A DNA stretch of 64,000 nucleotides from Bimastos eiseni (GCA_959347315.1 OY365806.1:38343439-38407438); one strand, 5' to 3'. Shown: positions 1 through 10,561, counted from the first letter of the stretch. Notes: generated by a model from the letters alone, not told the origin. Made by a program: numbers and translations.

Positions 1-518
1 GTTAATTCGCTACGTTTCTTAATTCCAGAGTTTAGAGCGGCGTCGTCGTGCGGATTAGCATTTTCCAGGTGTCTTGCCACGTCTTTGTAATACAGCGACG
101 AGGTGAGTTGAGAATTTTTGGCCGCAGATCCGTAGCTCAGAATCGTCTCCAAATAACTTCTGTAAGCGTAAATATTGTTCGAATCGGTGATGAGAGTATC
201 GTTTAAGGTAATGTTAACTTCCAAAAACAGACTGTGTAGAAACAGGTTGATGAGACCGAAGCGATCGCCTCCGCCTATGTTGTCGTTATTTGCGCGCACG
301 ATTTCAGCTTTAACGCACAGTTGAGTGCTCGACAAATCCAAATAGTCTTGTCCGGCACCAGTAATGCTGAATTCGATAAGAGTTCCTTGAGAAATTGTCG
401 AAATTGGATTATGTTCCACAAAAGTCCCGCCTTATATGCTCGTCTGCGTCGGAAGTACGACGAAGAGATCCAATTCGCTGTTGGTGCATTCGCAAGACTG
501 CGGGTGAACGAAGGCCAT
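1..518 (-). pseudogene. capsid-like protein, F54H12.2-like family (partial, disrupted)
   Basis: The start codon is at 516-518. The N-terminus includes ELDLF and PTQTSI, and downstream blocks read LCVKAEIVRAN, NLFLHSLF and SQLTSSLYYKD. This pattern matches the proteins annotated as F54H12.2-like in many invertebrates, which occur in Maverick-like elements and are probably double jelly-roll capsid proteins (family knowledge, not shown here). An in-frame TAA at 432-434 replaces a residue between PTQTSI and GGTF; after it the frame stays open to position 1, where the window cuts the gene. One nonsense change in about 170 codons suggests moderate age. Confidence 0.7.
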
Positions 519-556
519 TATTCCTCGTCGAATAAATCGAGCTTAAGCTTTTTATT

Positions 557-882
557 TTATCTCTTTGAGGATTTCTTGCGTCGCTTACAGCCGCTACCGC
601 TTTGATTATTGAACTGGTTGGTCGACGCAAACTCTTTTATACCGGCCGGAATACGAGATTTGCTATCCTCTTTGAAATTTTGCCCATCCGCAGCGGCGTT
701 GGCTATTTGCAATCCAGTTCTCAGGAACTGTTTTCCGAAACCTTTAGCTCAAGTTTGAATTAAAGGCCATGCACTTCTGAGGAATCCGCTGTGAATGCTT
801 CCCAGTCCGTGCCCGCGCTGCATGCGCGAGCCTTAGAAAACGGGCATTCCGCTCCCGCTCTGTTGAGAATAATAGTATTCGC
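557..882 (-). pseudogene. small conserved element protein with QRGHG motif
   Basis: The minus-strand frame shows EYYYSQQSGSGMPVF, then QRGHGLGS, then KQFLRTGLQIANAA, and ends in a basic tail (KRRKKSSKR) with a stop at 557-559. Small glycine-rich basic proteins with a QSGxGxPVF...QRGHGxGS pattern sit directly upstream of the F54H12.2-like gene in related elements. Their role is unproven; a minor internal capsid protein is plausible. At least two in-frame stops are present, one after M-P-V-F and one before the KGFGKQ block. It ends 39 nt before the capsid-like start, in the same direction. Confidence 0.55.
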
Positions 883-894
883 ACGCGAAGCGGC

Positions 895-1640
895 TAGCGA
901 GCAACAAAATTGTCTTTTCATTGTAATAGATATGGCATTTTGAGCAATCTGAAATGAAGCGTTATCAACACTTTCCCGGTTTCGATTGGTATGGGTAGAC
1001 CGACGTCGTTCTTTATATTTATCTCGATAGAATCGACATGTTTCTGCTGTAAGGGTACGTATTGAGGCTTTTCGTACGTGGTGTGGAGGATATCGCAGTT
1101 TTTTCCCCGAAATCGGTACGATACGAAGCAGAGGAACTTTGGTATCTCCGACCATAACGTGTTCCAACAAGTTGCAATAGACGAAAAGGGAATTAAAACC
1201 TCGATTTACGTCGCACGCGCAACCCGATCTATAAGTTAAAGGCTCGTCCTCGAAATGTTGTATCGGATTCTGACGCGACTCGATGCCCAACATAGAACAC
1301 AGAGGCGGTGAAAATATCAGACTCGCGTCTTCGCTCATTTCTCCGTGGAAGCGTTTCGTTACGACGCTATAATTGAAGGTTGGAAAGTCTTTGAGTTCCC
1401 ACTTTTTCGTAAATTGTTGTATATGATAGCTTATGTAATGCACGATGTTGGAAGGCGATTCGTAGTATCCGACCAGGAGACGTATAGTGTGATGTACGTA
1501 TATCTGCTTGCCGTTTTGGACGGCGAATTGAGAATAGTGAAACGGACTTCCTAATCGCCTGACAGAGATACGGCTTTCTCTAATATCGTGGTATATCGCG
1601 TGATCTGATTATCCGGATAGTACTTCGAGAAGCTGTTGCT
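895..1640 (-). pseudogene. minor capsid (penton-like) protein, disrupted
   Basis: The minus strand carries IQQFTKKWELKDF and CSMLGIES, then DVNRGFNSLFVYCNLLEHV followed by GDTKVPLLRIV. The block (D)(I/V)NRGFxxLFVYCxLLExVxVGDxxxPLLRIV is characteristic of the small jelly-roll protein that accompanies the F54H12.2-like capsid gene. After the SGKK residues the frame shifts, and the C-terminal end (ITLHFR-like) continues in another frame. Stops are also present upstream of 1,500. The identity as a vertex or minor capsid protein is family-based inference. Confidence 0.55.
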
Positions 1641-1712
1641 CGGTAACGTGAGATAAAAGTTAGCCATCCTATACCAACCGTATACGCGATCGATCTGAAG
1701 CGAAAGACGTTT

Positions 1713-2862
1713 AAGTATCCAATATATCAAAAGTCCAAGAATTAAAATTGTCGTCGTAACCTTTCCACTTTATGAAATATTCCAACCTTTTGCCTCGTTT
1801 GCGAGTTTTTAATATCGCTTCCACTGTGTACATGTCGTCTTCTTTAGAAATGCGTTGCAATTCTTTTTGATAGAAATTTCTTTTTTCCTTTTTCTCTTTT
1901 GTAGTCCGTCAATTCGTACTTTACGTGATCGGAAAGTTTTCGAGCCGATATAGCTAAAGTTTCTTCCGACCATGAAGGTAGGTAGCACTTTTTGAACGCT
2001 ATTCTGGGCTTACTTATTCTCACTTTGTTGCTCTTCTCGTACTTCCAAACCGGCGGTCTCTTCTTTTCCCCGAATAGGCGCTTTCTCACGACTTCTTCGT
2101 TTTCTAGGGATACCCGAGCTGGATCCATACCTATGCTTCTATGAAACGTTTCGTTGTACGAATAGACGAGATCGGGCCAAACGTCGAGTGTTTTCGTGCG
2201 TGAAATATTTCCACATTTCGATTTTGAGGGTACGATTAAATATCTCTACGACGGCTGCTTTGATATCCTCGTTTTCGGAAGTGTAGAAAAGAATGGCATT
2301 TTTGCGCAGCAGAGTCTGAAAGGATCTATTGAGAAATTTGGTGCATTTATCGGTCTGCAAGTGAGCGGGGTGCGATATATCATTTATCATCGCCGGAAAA
2401 GCTTCGGTCAACGCGGGTCTTGTCTTTGATTTAAGCGGGAATACTCTCGCATATTTGGAGAACACATCGATGCACGTTAACAGATATTTATTTTTATCGT
2501 TATATTTTTACAGAGAAGAAACGTCGGCCAAATCGGCCTGTCACAAATCGTCTATACCTACGGCGAAAGGTTTTCTACGTCTAAATTTTAATCTGACTGG
2601 TTTATGCAAAGTATAAGCGTCTTCATCCGTTAACCAAGTTTTCAAATCTTTAGATTTAATTCGCTCTTTTAGATGTCTCTTGAACGTTTTCACGCATTCG
2701 AAACTGGCCTGTTGCTTCGGATCGAAATACGACTCCATCAGTAAAGAGCCCACTTCAATGTCTTTCGCTGCTTTTTACGCCCGCTCAACGAAGCGTTCGA
2801 TCTTCGTACGGCGATCGGAGTTACTGACTCGGCAGAGTTCGACGATCCGTTAAGATAGTTCC
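1713..2862 (-). pseudogene. retroviral-type (rve) integrase with C-terminal chromodomain
   Basis: A DDE integrase for insertion of the element. In order: an N-terminal YFDPKQQASF-type region (about 2,740), the first catalytic D in QADLAD (about 2,535), CIDVFSKYA, the second D in LQTDK, and the catalytic E in VVEIFNRTLK (about 2,255). A chromodomain reading YTVEAIL...EYFIKWKGYDD (about 1,740-1,820) is followed by a stop near 1,715. All three acidic residues remain, but a TGA and a TAA interrupt the first catalytic block and the frame changes near 2,760 and 2,130. Chromodomain integrases of this type are known in Mavericks and in gypsy-type retroelements; the neighbours decide for Maverick. Confidence 0.75.
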
Positions 2863-2870
2863 ATCTGTCT

Positions 2871-3401
2871 TCATTCACGATTAACTTGTGAGGTATGTTG
2901 TAATATTTTAAAGCATCCGTTGGGAACGCGCGTCGAAGTTATTTTTCTCGTCAGATCGTAAACCAAGTCGACGACGTGCGTTTTAGGACTAGTCGTATTC
3001 TTCAAAACAAGTTTTCCTTTTTCGCTCCATCCGACTTCATAGATAGTTTTAATATGAGTCAAAAAACGCGAAGCCTAAGATTTCCACTTTTTCGGAACGT
3101 TTTCTAGTACGAGAGCTCCTACGTAGGTCGATCGTTGCGGCAAATCCTCGACTTTTATCGCTTCTTCAACATTTTTGGACTCGTCAGAGTTAAATTTGGT
3201 AACAACTTCGAGGTTGTCGATATTCAAGTACCGCCTTAGACTGTTGGAATAGTGTTTGGCTTTTTTGTCGTCGGTCACGTTTCTGTGTAAGATCTCGTAC
3301 ATTTCTCCGTCCAACTTTGACTGAGTCTTATCCAACATGGTTTCCTTATACTTTTCAATCTGTCGCGGTTCCACCAAAATTAGTTTCTTCGCGCATTTCA
3401 T
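2871..3401 (-). pseudogene. conserved Maverick-like protein of unknown function
   Basis: One frame runs from 3,401 to 2,871 with a single internal TAG at 3,075-3,077. It shows KKLILVEPRQIEKY near the start, LDGEMYEIL in the middle, and SPKTHVVDLVYDLTRK near the end. I recognise the layout (an LV-P-R/K start, a DxEMxxIL helix, and a SHxVDLVxDxxR end) from Maverick-like gene clusters, where it sits beside the integrase. The function is unknown. Its start overlaps the next gene upstream by 47 nt in another frame. Apart from the single stop it is well preserved. Confidence 0.5.
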
Positions 3402-3759
3402 GACGCGATGAAAATACCTTATTTTTAGGTATGAGCTTAGGTATCAGAAGGGAGCCGAGAAACGAAAGCACGGGAGTCACTAACGCACCCAACAATCCTC
3501 CGGATTGCACAATTTCCATTTTCGATTCCATGCGAACTTTTTTCGACGACAGATCCCGCAACATTTTCTCAAAACGCTTCAGTTTGTTCTTCTGAGGTTT
3601 TGTGAGCGGAACATTACCTTTTAAAACATTTTTGGCGCACTCGCACAAGCAATGCAAGAGACCTTTGCTGCAATCTTTCAAGATATTTTTCCTCGTTTTG
3701 GCAGTCGCTTCCTTCAGTAGCGTCAATTTGGCGAAATAATTCTTCAATCTCGAAGACAT
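3355..3759 (-). pseudogene. small basic protein with C-terminal hydrophobic glycine-rich segment
   Basis: Open for 134 codons. A basic helical N-terminus (MSSRLKNYFAKLTLL) leads to CLCECAKNVLKGNV and LTKPQKNKLKRFEKMLRDL, then a hydrophobic segment starting QSGGLLGALV. The basic domain plus the IQSGGxxGALxxP tail recurs in Maverick-like clusters and resembles membrane-active minor virion proteins; that role is inference. The last about 40 codons beyond LLIPK look read-through, because the next gene starts inside them. No stop lies in the conserved part, making it one of the better preserved genes of Element 0. Confidence 0.45.
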
Positions 3760-3782
3760 TTTTGTCGAATGACTACGGCACC

Positions 3783-4240
3783 TTACTCCCGAAAAGCCGT
3801 ATAGTTTTTACTTTCTAACGCAGACGTAATGTTCCTCGCCAGGAAAAACACGATGTGAGCGCATGGCAGAGACATGGATTCAACGCCGCGCGAACGACAA
3901 TGTTTGCATATCAACATCGTTTTCAGAGTTTCATTTTCCTTCCTAGAGCATTTTAATCTATATTCGGCTAAAATGTCCGCAGTGGAGACGAATTTCTCGT
4001 CATCGCTGCCATCGCAACTGCCTCCGCTCGATGTAATTAATTCGGGCAATTCTTCTTTCGATGATATTTAACAATTTCCGCTTCGCTCATCGTTGGCAAC
4101 TTTACGATATCTTCGAGATCCGATTCGGAATTGTCACTACTCGCGGTCGACTTTACCGTTTTGGCAAAACCGTGTTCTTTTATGTATATGATGGAGCGGC
4201 ACCTGTCGTTACTTTTCGTATAATGTCGTGAAACGATCAA
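3783..4240 (-). pseudogene. RING-finger-like protein, two overlapping open pieces
   Basis: Two frames (4,240-4,037 and 4,049-3,783) overlap and probably form one broken gene. The second ends with CKHCRSRG followed by LPCAHIVFFLARN. Spacing of the Cys/His residues fits the second half of an IAP-type RING finger (CxxC...PCxH...), but the final Cys pair is missing or degenerate. The first piece is acidic and Ser-rich (SSDNSESDLEDI). RING proteins are frequent cargo of large DNA mobile elements; a ubiquitin-ligase role is inference. It is the rightmost recognisable gene of Element 0. Confidence 0.35.
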
Positions 4241-4245
4241 TTTAT

Positions 4246-4735
4246 GCTTCGAGTTCGTCGTAGATACTAAACGAGCGTCGCTATTTCCAAAGTTTTATAG
4301 ATGAACAAGCGTCTAATATCATTCAGTAAGTAAGTAAGTAAGTAAAATTCCGCACGAGGCCTAAACATCGACAGTATTTCAGATGTCAGAATTGCTGGAG
4401 TATTAAGCGTTGCATTTATGTAGAGCTTAAGTTAAAAGATCTACCGTTGGTTGAGTTCGCGCGTATTTAAATAATGTTTTTGGATGGGTTCCTTTGGGAG
4501 CCGTCGTAAACATACCTCCTTTTCTGATTGCATGCCTTAACGCGAAAAGCAGTCTGGCCAATGACTTTATCGTATACATTTCGCCAATTCTATGACCTAC
4601 GGCCGGGGATTATTATTCCCACGAGAGTCATAAACGTGTTCTTTTGATGAGCGTGCCGCTCCAGGGGATGGGGAGGGCCAGCCGCCGCCGCCGTTCCGCC
4701 AATGGTTAAGCCGCAAACCAATGCCGTATCTCTTT
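4246..4735. other. unassigned stretch right of Element 0
   Basis: A short GTAA microsatellite lies at 4,325-4,344. A 48-codon minus-strand open piece at about 4,415-4,580 (HAIRKGGMFTTAPK) could be the tail of another element gene, but the support is weak. Nothing else was recognised. Confidence 0.3.
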
Positions 4736-4965
4736 GTATGTGTGTGCGTGTCTTTGTGCTTATATGCGTGCGTGTCTGTGAGTATATGTGTGCGTGTCAT
4801 TGTATGTATGTTTGTGTGCGTGTGTGTCTTTGTATGTGTGCGTATGTGTCTTTGTATGTGCGCGCATGTCTAGATGCACGTGTCCGTGTGCTTGTCCGTG
4901 TGCGTATGGCTGCTTGTCTGTGTGCGTATGCGTCTTGACCGTGTGCGTATGTCTCTTTGTACGTC
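4735..4965 (+). repeat. GT-rich minisatellite
   Basis: Degenerate tandem units of about 20-24 nt built on TGTGTGCGTATGTCTCTTTG. The open frames through it are low-complexity artefacts. Confidence 0.85.
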
Positions 4966-6160
4966 CAGTGGCTCAGAAATACCTTTTATTCTACAACTGT
5001 TCTGCCTTTGATTCGGTGGACCACTCCATTCTACTGCATCGCCTCTCCACCTCCTTTGGCCTGGTAGACCAGCCATTTGAATGGCTCGGGTCTTTCTTAC
5101 TTGACCGCACAAACTTTGTGGCTCGTCTAGGTCTCCTCGGGTCCCTGCCCTTATTGGGCTGCCTCAAGGTTCTGTCTTAAGACCTTTGCTATACCTTTTC
5201 TACACTGCTGATGTTTGCCTCCTGTTGGCATCTCAGGTGCATTTACATCAACTGTTTGCGGACGATGTGCAAGGCTACAGCCACACGCGCTCATCGAACG
5301 TGGTGGCTACTGTGAAACAGATGTGTCCGACAATGGTCGTCCTCTCTTCTAGGATGGCCTCCAATCGGCTCCGCAAAAACCCATCTAAAACGCAGCTTAT
5401 TTGGTTGCGAGGACGTAGGCATCTTGATGGTGTTGACATCCCCGACTTACCCTCCTCTTGCCTCATATGATCTTTTCCCTCACAGTCCGTGATCTGGGAG
5501 TTACTCTTGACTCTGAGCTCACTCTCTCTCAACATGTGAACTAGTTGCACAGAGCTGCTACTATCAGCTTCGTTGCTTCGAGCGGTCTCTCGCTCTCTCT
5601 GCGACGCGATCGTGGCTCTTGTTCATGGCTTTTATTACTGTTAGGGTTGACCATTATTGTACCCTACTTGCTGGCCTTCCTCTTGTGGTTCTGGGGCGGC
5701 TGGATCGGGTTCTGCGCTCGCCTTAATGAGCGGTTTCCCAAATTCTCCCCTGTTTCTGCATACATGCGCGATCTTTTGCATTGGCTGCCAGTGTCACAGC
5801 GAATTTCGTACCGCATAGGTGTTCTTGTTTCGCGCTGCATTCTTGGTTGTGCTCCATCTTACTTGCGCGATCTCTGCCGCCCAGTGTCTGACGCTGCAGC
5901 GCGTGTCGGTTGCTTCGCTTTGCTGCGAAGAATGAGCTTCTAATTCCGCGTGCTCACTTGGCTATTAGGCAGTGCCGTTCTTTCTCGGTTGTGGGCCCTT
6001 CAGTGTGGAATGATCTCCCACTTCAGCTTCGCTCTTTGCTCTTGGCCCAGCCGTCAAGTTTTACAAATCCTTCAAGACATTTCTTTTTAGTCGTGGCCGG
6101 GTTTGGAGCACTCCTGAGTAGGTTTCTTAAAGGGCTCTATTTAAATGTTCGTAATGAATG
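4966..6160 (+). pseudogene. CR1-like LINE, 3' part of reverse-transcriptase ORF
   Basis: The plus strand shows RT residues SAFDSVDHSILLHRL, then over several frames the C-terminal block with FAAKNELLIPRAHLAIRQ and FSVVGPSVWNDLPL. The latter (GPSxWNxLPxxxR) is a hallmark of CR1/Jockey-type LINE C-termini. The order matches one 5'-truncated copy with many frameshifts and stops. A 130-bp piece of the same family recurs inverted at 8,330-8,485. The copy ends near 6,160 at a short iteron array. Confidence 0.75.
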
Positions 6161-6164
6161 AATA

Positions 6165-6295
6165 ATTGAATTGTGATGCGATCTTATTAGTCCGCAATCT
6201 TATCAGCCTGCGATGTTTTGTGTTACGACCTTCTGTGCGCGACCTTTTGAGGCGCGATCTTTTGTGCGCCACCTTATTGATGGACACCCAATAAA
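6165..6295. repeat. iteron array, GCGATCTTTTGTGC type
   Basis: Seven or eight degenerate 15-16-nt units (variants of GCGATCTTTTGTGC) in direct orientation directly after the LINE 3' end. It resembles one arm of the foldback-like elements elsewhere in the window; no inverted partner arm was found. Confidence 0.6.
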
Positions 6296-6845
6296 CATAC
6301 AGCAGCCTCAAATCGGCCCATCATTACAGAATCCAGGTTTATCAATATCCTGGATCACCTTCACCACACAGCCGATGGAACTGACAGATTGCCAGCATAA
6401 TTCCTGGTCTGTCTGCTCCAGTGTACTCCCGTGTAATCGCTGTACTCATCAACCGCTCGCTCTGGAATCTGGACTGCACATATCCCGGAGCAGTGAAACA
6501 CGGCCATTATCACTTCGGTACCATAAGTCAAGCAGCCTGAGCAGATGACTGATTTCAGACCGATTTCAGTGACGCTAGTTCTGTCAAGTGTTGCTGAAAG
6601 AGAATTAGTGCTTGGTCATCTATATCCGGCCTTTGCTAAATCACACCTTAGTTACAGATAGTTAGCGTGCAAACTAAATCTGTAAGTATGATGTAATAGT
6701 TGACTGGTAATTAATTATTAGTATTACTTATTTATCGATCTGCTACCGACTGAATGTCTTTCTTCTTCAACGTGGGTGTTTCCGCTTACAGGACCTCGGT
6801 CCTTCTTGGGTCTTTCCTCCCTATTGTACCTTGTATATAATAACA
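6296..6845. other. unassigned stretch
   Basis: No recognisable gene, RNA or repeat. The short open frame on the plus strand to 6,548 has no recognisable motif. Confidence 0.4.
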
Positions 6846-7860
6846 ATCTTGTTTAATCATATTGCTCCAGTTGAGGTCAATAAAAAGAATTTTTTTCAAA
6901 TTTGTGTTTGGTTGTTTGTTTAAGGAGCAATTCATTGACCAGCTTGCATTCAGGCCGACCGGATAAAGCACCGCAGAATTGATATCCATATTGCAACAAA
7001 CTACTGATCTTCTGCGAGAGAACGAATACGTCGCCATCATCTGATTGGACTTCTCGCGATCAGTTGACACCGTCCGTCATTCCGCTCTCGCAGAGAAGTT
7101 CACAGACTTCGTGGGCCTGATTTCAGTAGCTGCATGAATAAATATCAGAATCGGTCAGGGCTCTGGGCTCGGACCGTCCTTCAACTCCATCGATGCCTCT
7201 AACCTGAAAACCTCAAATCCGACCAACGTGATGGCAAAGTCAGCAGACAACACATAATATTATGTGTTGGTTGGATCTACATCTAGAACAACAATCAGAG
7301 AAGAGCTTCGCTCGGTTTCTGATTGCGTTGCGTTCAATAACATAAGGCTCAATGAAGCGAAGTCAAGAGAGATGCTGGTAATGGGACGTGGAAAAGCGGA
7401 TCTGCCACCGCTGATAGATGAAGTGGCGAGGGTTAACTCCTTGAAGAACCTAGGAGTGACCTTTGCCAGCAATCTCAGTGCTGCCCTCATGTCGGGAATA
7501 TATCTAGGGCCCATGCATTGGTTCACTACATGCTGCGTGTATTAAGGTCTAATGGCTTCTCGCAGGAAACAACGAATGTAGTTGCGGAAGCAACAGGAGT
7601 TTCGCACCTGATGTATTCTTTCCCCTCATGGTGGGGCTACTACAGTTTGTCGGACCGTCTGGGTATTCAGCATCTGCTGCCTAGAGCAGAGAACAGAACG
7701 GATCAGATACCTAGCCGAAGTAAGCCATACAATTGATATGTGAGTGGCAACAGCCAAAGACCGCTTCTTGAAATTCGTTAAGGGGAATCGCGACCGCGTT
7801 TTGAGCCGTATGTTCCCCTGAAATCGAACCCCACTACACTTTTCGCCCGCGTGCGCATGC
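6846..7860 (+). pseudogene. LINE reverse-transcriptase fragment, second family
   Basis: Plus-strand blocks in RT order are SINxAVL/KEQFIDQLAFRP-type residues, a degenerate LDFSRSVDTVRHSAL, INIRIGQGSGLGPS, and then the region after the catalytic motif (VLVGSTSRTTI, REMLVMGRGKADLPPLID, LKNLGVTFASNLSAA). The catalytic (Y/A)DDT box is degenerate (SADNT, about 7,245). Several stops and frame changes are present. The family differs from the CR1-like copy just upstream. It ends near GNRDRVLSRMFP at about 7,810. Confidence 0.65.
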
Positions 7861-7904
7861 CGTTTTTGACTGCCTGTCAAGGACAACAGAAACTTTATAT
7901 CTAG

Positions 7905-8110
7905 AGTTCTGTATAAGCGGTTTCAGTGGCTGGATCCATGTTCTGGAACTCCCTCCCTGTGTCTGTTCGTTCTGCTCAGTCTCTTTCTTTGTTTCGATCT
8001 CGACTCAAAGCTTTGACGGACTGAGCTCTTGGAATTGACCTGATTACGGTATGGATTTTATGTGCCAATCGATTGATGTACGCAGCATTAGACACGGGCG
8101 CAATAACAGT
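7905..8110 (+). pseudogene. CR1-like LINE 3' end
   Basis: The frame GSMFWNSLPVSVRSAQ...RSRLKALTD ends at a TGA near 8,024, followed by a short 3' tail that runs directly into an AT-rich trinucleotide microsatellite. Microsatellite-like 3' tails are usual for this LINE group. Confidence 0.6.
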
Positions 8111-8114
8111 GCCG

Positions 8115-8273
8115 ATTAATTATAATAATACTAAAATAATAATAATAATAATGATGATGATGCTGATGCTGATGATGATGATGATGACGACGACGACAGC
8201 GACGACGACGATGATAATAATAATCATATTAATATTAATATTAACATTAATAATAATAATAATAATAAATAAC

Positions 8274-8317
<44 letters not shown>

Positions 8318-8318
8318 C
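8115..8318. repeat. AAT/ATG trinucleotide microsatellite
   Basis: Runs of AAT, ATG and ACG trinucleotides, about 200 bp. The poly-Ile/Met/Asn open frames on both strands are artefacts. Confidence 0.95.
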
Positions 8319-8324
8319 AGCATT

Positions 8325-8479
8325 TAACTCGGGCACAATCGAGAAAGAGCGGCACTGCCTAATAGCCAAGCGAGCACGCGGAACTAGAAGCTCATTCTTC
8401 GCAGCAAAGCGAAGCACCCGACACGCGCTGCAGCGTCAGACACTGGGCGGCAGAGATCGCGCAAGTAAGATGGAGCACA

Positions 8480-8490
<11 letters not shown>
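8325..8490 (-). pseudogene. inverted fragment of the CR1-like LINE
   Basis: On the minus strand the last 31 codons before 8,384 are identical at protein level to those at 5,851-5,943 on the plus strand (CAPSYLRDLCRPV... to LLRRMSF). About 130 bp match with very few differences. The copy is flanked by microsatellites on both sides. Confidence 0.8.

Positions 8491-8543
<53 letters not shown>
8482..8543. repeat. AAT microsatellite
   Basis: An almost perfect AAT array of about 20 units. Confidence 0.95.
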
Positions 8544-9046
8544 GAACTTGAAGGAAACACTTCTACTTCTACATAGTCAATTAAGATTACTCTGTAAGCC
8601 ATGATGCGGTTTGTCATCTGGCCGGCATTTTACTGCAATAAACAATAAACGAACATCATTCTCATCATAATCAGCAGCAACAGCAGCAACAGCTGCAGCA
8701 GCAGACCTGGTAAACTATTACATTAATACTTAATAAGAAAAACCTGATTCGGTATTTAAAGGAATTTCTTTTAATGGATTTGAAATAACCGACAATACCT
8801 GTAGTGCTGAAAAATTTAACACGTATTTCACTTGTATTGCTCTAGACTTAGTAAATAAAGTACCTTTGTCTAATAAGTCTGTAGCTGCTTTAATGGTCCT
8901 CCTAGGCTAAATTCATTTGCACTTAGTTACACGTCTCCTGAAGAGGTTCTTACTCTGGGACGATCTTTGAAGGTAACCCAACACATCGCTGAAACTGACG
9001 ATCTGGATCCCTGTAGCCTAGGCCACTGCTTGATCTCTTGGCCAAG

Positions 9047-10038
9047 GTCGCGGACAAACCCTCTGACAAACCCCCCCCCGCTGACAAACCCCCTGACAAA
9101 ACCTCCCTTTGACAAAATCCCCCTCAAGTAGGACAAACCTAAGAATATTTTTTTAAATTTTATTTGTTAGAAACGTGTCTATACGTTTTAAAGTTTGAAG
9201 TAAAGTATGTGTCATATCTGTCATTTCAAAGTCTGATGCGGTCACTCAGGTATCGTCGTCCGATAGTTAAATAGCATACAGTTAATTAGCTCCTTGATCT
9301 TGTTGTCGTTAATGTATGACAGGTCTATGTGCACTGAATGCACCACTGTGCGTAATTCATAGGCTATCTGTGACACGGCTTCTTCAGACGTGTCAGGTGA
9401 GGCTATGCAGAGAGATGTGTGTTATCTCAGACACAATTTCTTATATAAGTTAGACCAGCGGCGTCAATTCCCTATAACTGATGGAGACAAACACCCTGGT
9501 TCCAAGTGTCAGGTAGTCAAGATATACCCCATAAGACTCAAAACTAATCCTCTATCTAGACGCCCCTGAGTTAGACTAATAGTCGTACTGAGTGTAATTT
9601 GCAATGTTGTGCAAACTTAGTAGTGTCAGTTATTATGGTATGGCTTCCACTTGCAGAAGCTAGCTATAGCAAGAGGGGGTTTTGTCCGGGGTATCGCGTC
9701 AATTAATCCCCCTCAGTTGGCCCCATCAGTTGATCCCCCGTAAATTGATCTCCACGTCAATTGATTCCCAAGTCAATTGATCCTCTGCCTATTCATGAAT
9801 GTTGTATCAATTGGGCTGGGTTCAATATGCAGAGGGTCAATTGGCGACGGGATCAATTGAATAGGGTATCAATTGACGGGGGATCAACTGACTGGGCATC
9901 AACTGACGGAGGATCAAAAGACGTAGAACCTTGTCCGGGGGAGGTTTATGTCCTGCCTAAAACTTATGTCAGAGGGATTATGTCAGAGAGGGATTTAGTC
10001 TGGGGGGTTTTGTCATGGGGTTTGTCCTACACCCCTTG
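9047..10038. mobile_element. foldback-like element E2, GACAAACCCC iterons
   Basis: The left end (9,050-9,130) repeats GACAAACCCCC-type units. The right end (9,935-10,035) carries the reverse complement (TTTGTC...GGGG) several times, giving inverted iteron arrays around a non-coding body. The element interrupts a LINE reading frame. No transposase frame is present, so it is non-autonomous. Tandem-repeat inverted ends are the hallmark of foldback elements (Drosophila FB, Galileo); membership of a known superfamily cannot be shown here. Confidence 0.6.
9688..9930. repeat. nested palindromic iteron block, GTCAATTGATCCCC type
   Basis: From 9,690 to about 9,790 the unit GTCAATTGATCCCC is repeated five or six times; from about 9,835 to 9,925 its reverse complement is repeated five or six times. 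The two halves form one fold-back unit of about 240 bp, with an iteron unlike that of the host element E2. Confidence 0.7.
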
Positions 10039-10561
10039 ACCGCTCCCTTGTCAGCTATTATTAACTTTACATCAACATCTGGTATAGTTCCTGAACCTCT
10101 GAAAACCACAAAAGTTACCCCATTATATTAACAGAGACCCAGAGATGACGGTATAAACTCCAGGCCTATTTCTGTCTTATCGCTTTTTGCAAAAACTATT
10201 CGAATAAAACCATACCATGCATATAAGACTTTATGACTCTTTTAGTCGTCAATATATTCTATGCTTAACTCAGCATGGGTTCCAGCCCGGGTCATTGTAT
10301 TGCCATTTCTTCAATTAATCTTCAAGATAAGAATCTCTAAGGCGATATGTGGCGCACACCGTTCGGACGCTACCAGGTCGCACAACGGTGTTGGCTCCAG
10401 CTCTTTTTTGTGTCTGGAGCCACTCGAGCCACTTCTAAATCTATTTTTAGTATAGATCGACTGTTCTCCATCTCTGCCTATCGTAGCAGTGACTGTCAGA
10501 GGAGAATCGGGTTGACCGTTTCTCTAAAAGAGGCAACAGTATACGACTCCGTCTCAGGATC

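Larger units (their letters stand above)
1..4245 (-). mobile_element. Element 0: partial Maverick/Polinton-like element, chromodomain-integrase lineage
   Basis: Seven degenerate genes lie on the minus strand in this order: RING-like protein, small membrane-active-like protein, an unnamed conserved protein, integrase with chromodomain, minor-capsid-like protein, small QRGHG protein, capsid-like protein. The left end runs off the window; the right end fades out near 4,245 and no terminal repeat was found. No polymerase or ATPase is visible, so they presumably lie beyond position 1. The capsid family differs from that of the two other Maverick-like elements here, which makes this a separate lineage and not a third copy. 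Confidence 0.75.
8750..10330 (+). pseudogene. LINE reverse-transcriptase fragment split by a foldback-like element
   Basis: The left part (8,750-9,045) encodes FNGFEITDNT, FNTYFTCIALDLVNKVP and SVAALM. The right part (10,040-10,330) resumes with a block before the RT fingers (GIVPEPLKTTKVTPLY-like) and RPISVLSLFAK. These two blocks are normally separated by a few dozen residues in CR1/L2-like LINEs, so the intervening about 1 kb is an insertion. Frame changes occur in both parts. Confidence 0.6.

Noticed and set aside
4415..4580. Small minus-strand gene with HAIRKGGMFTTAPK
   Set aside because: Only 48 codons and no partner in the other elements; kept as a remark only.
4597..5180. His/Thr- and Val/Cys-rich frames
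   Set aside because: Products of the GT-rich minisatellite; only the RT motif after 4,980 is real.
8073..8327. Long Ile/Met/Thr open frames on both strands
   Set aside because: They translate a trinucleotide microsatellite.
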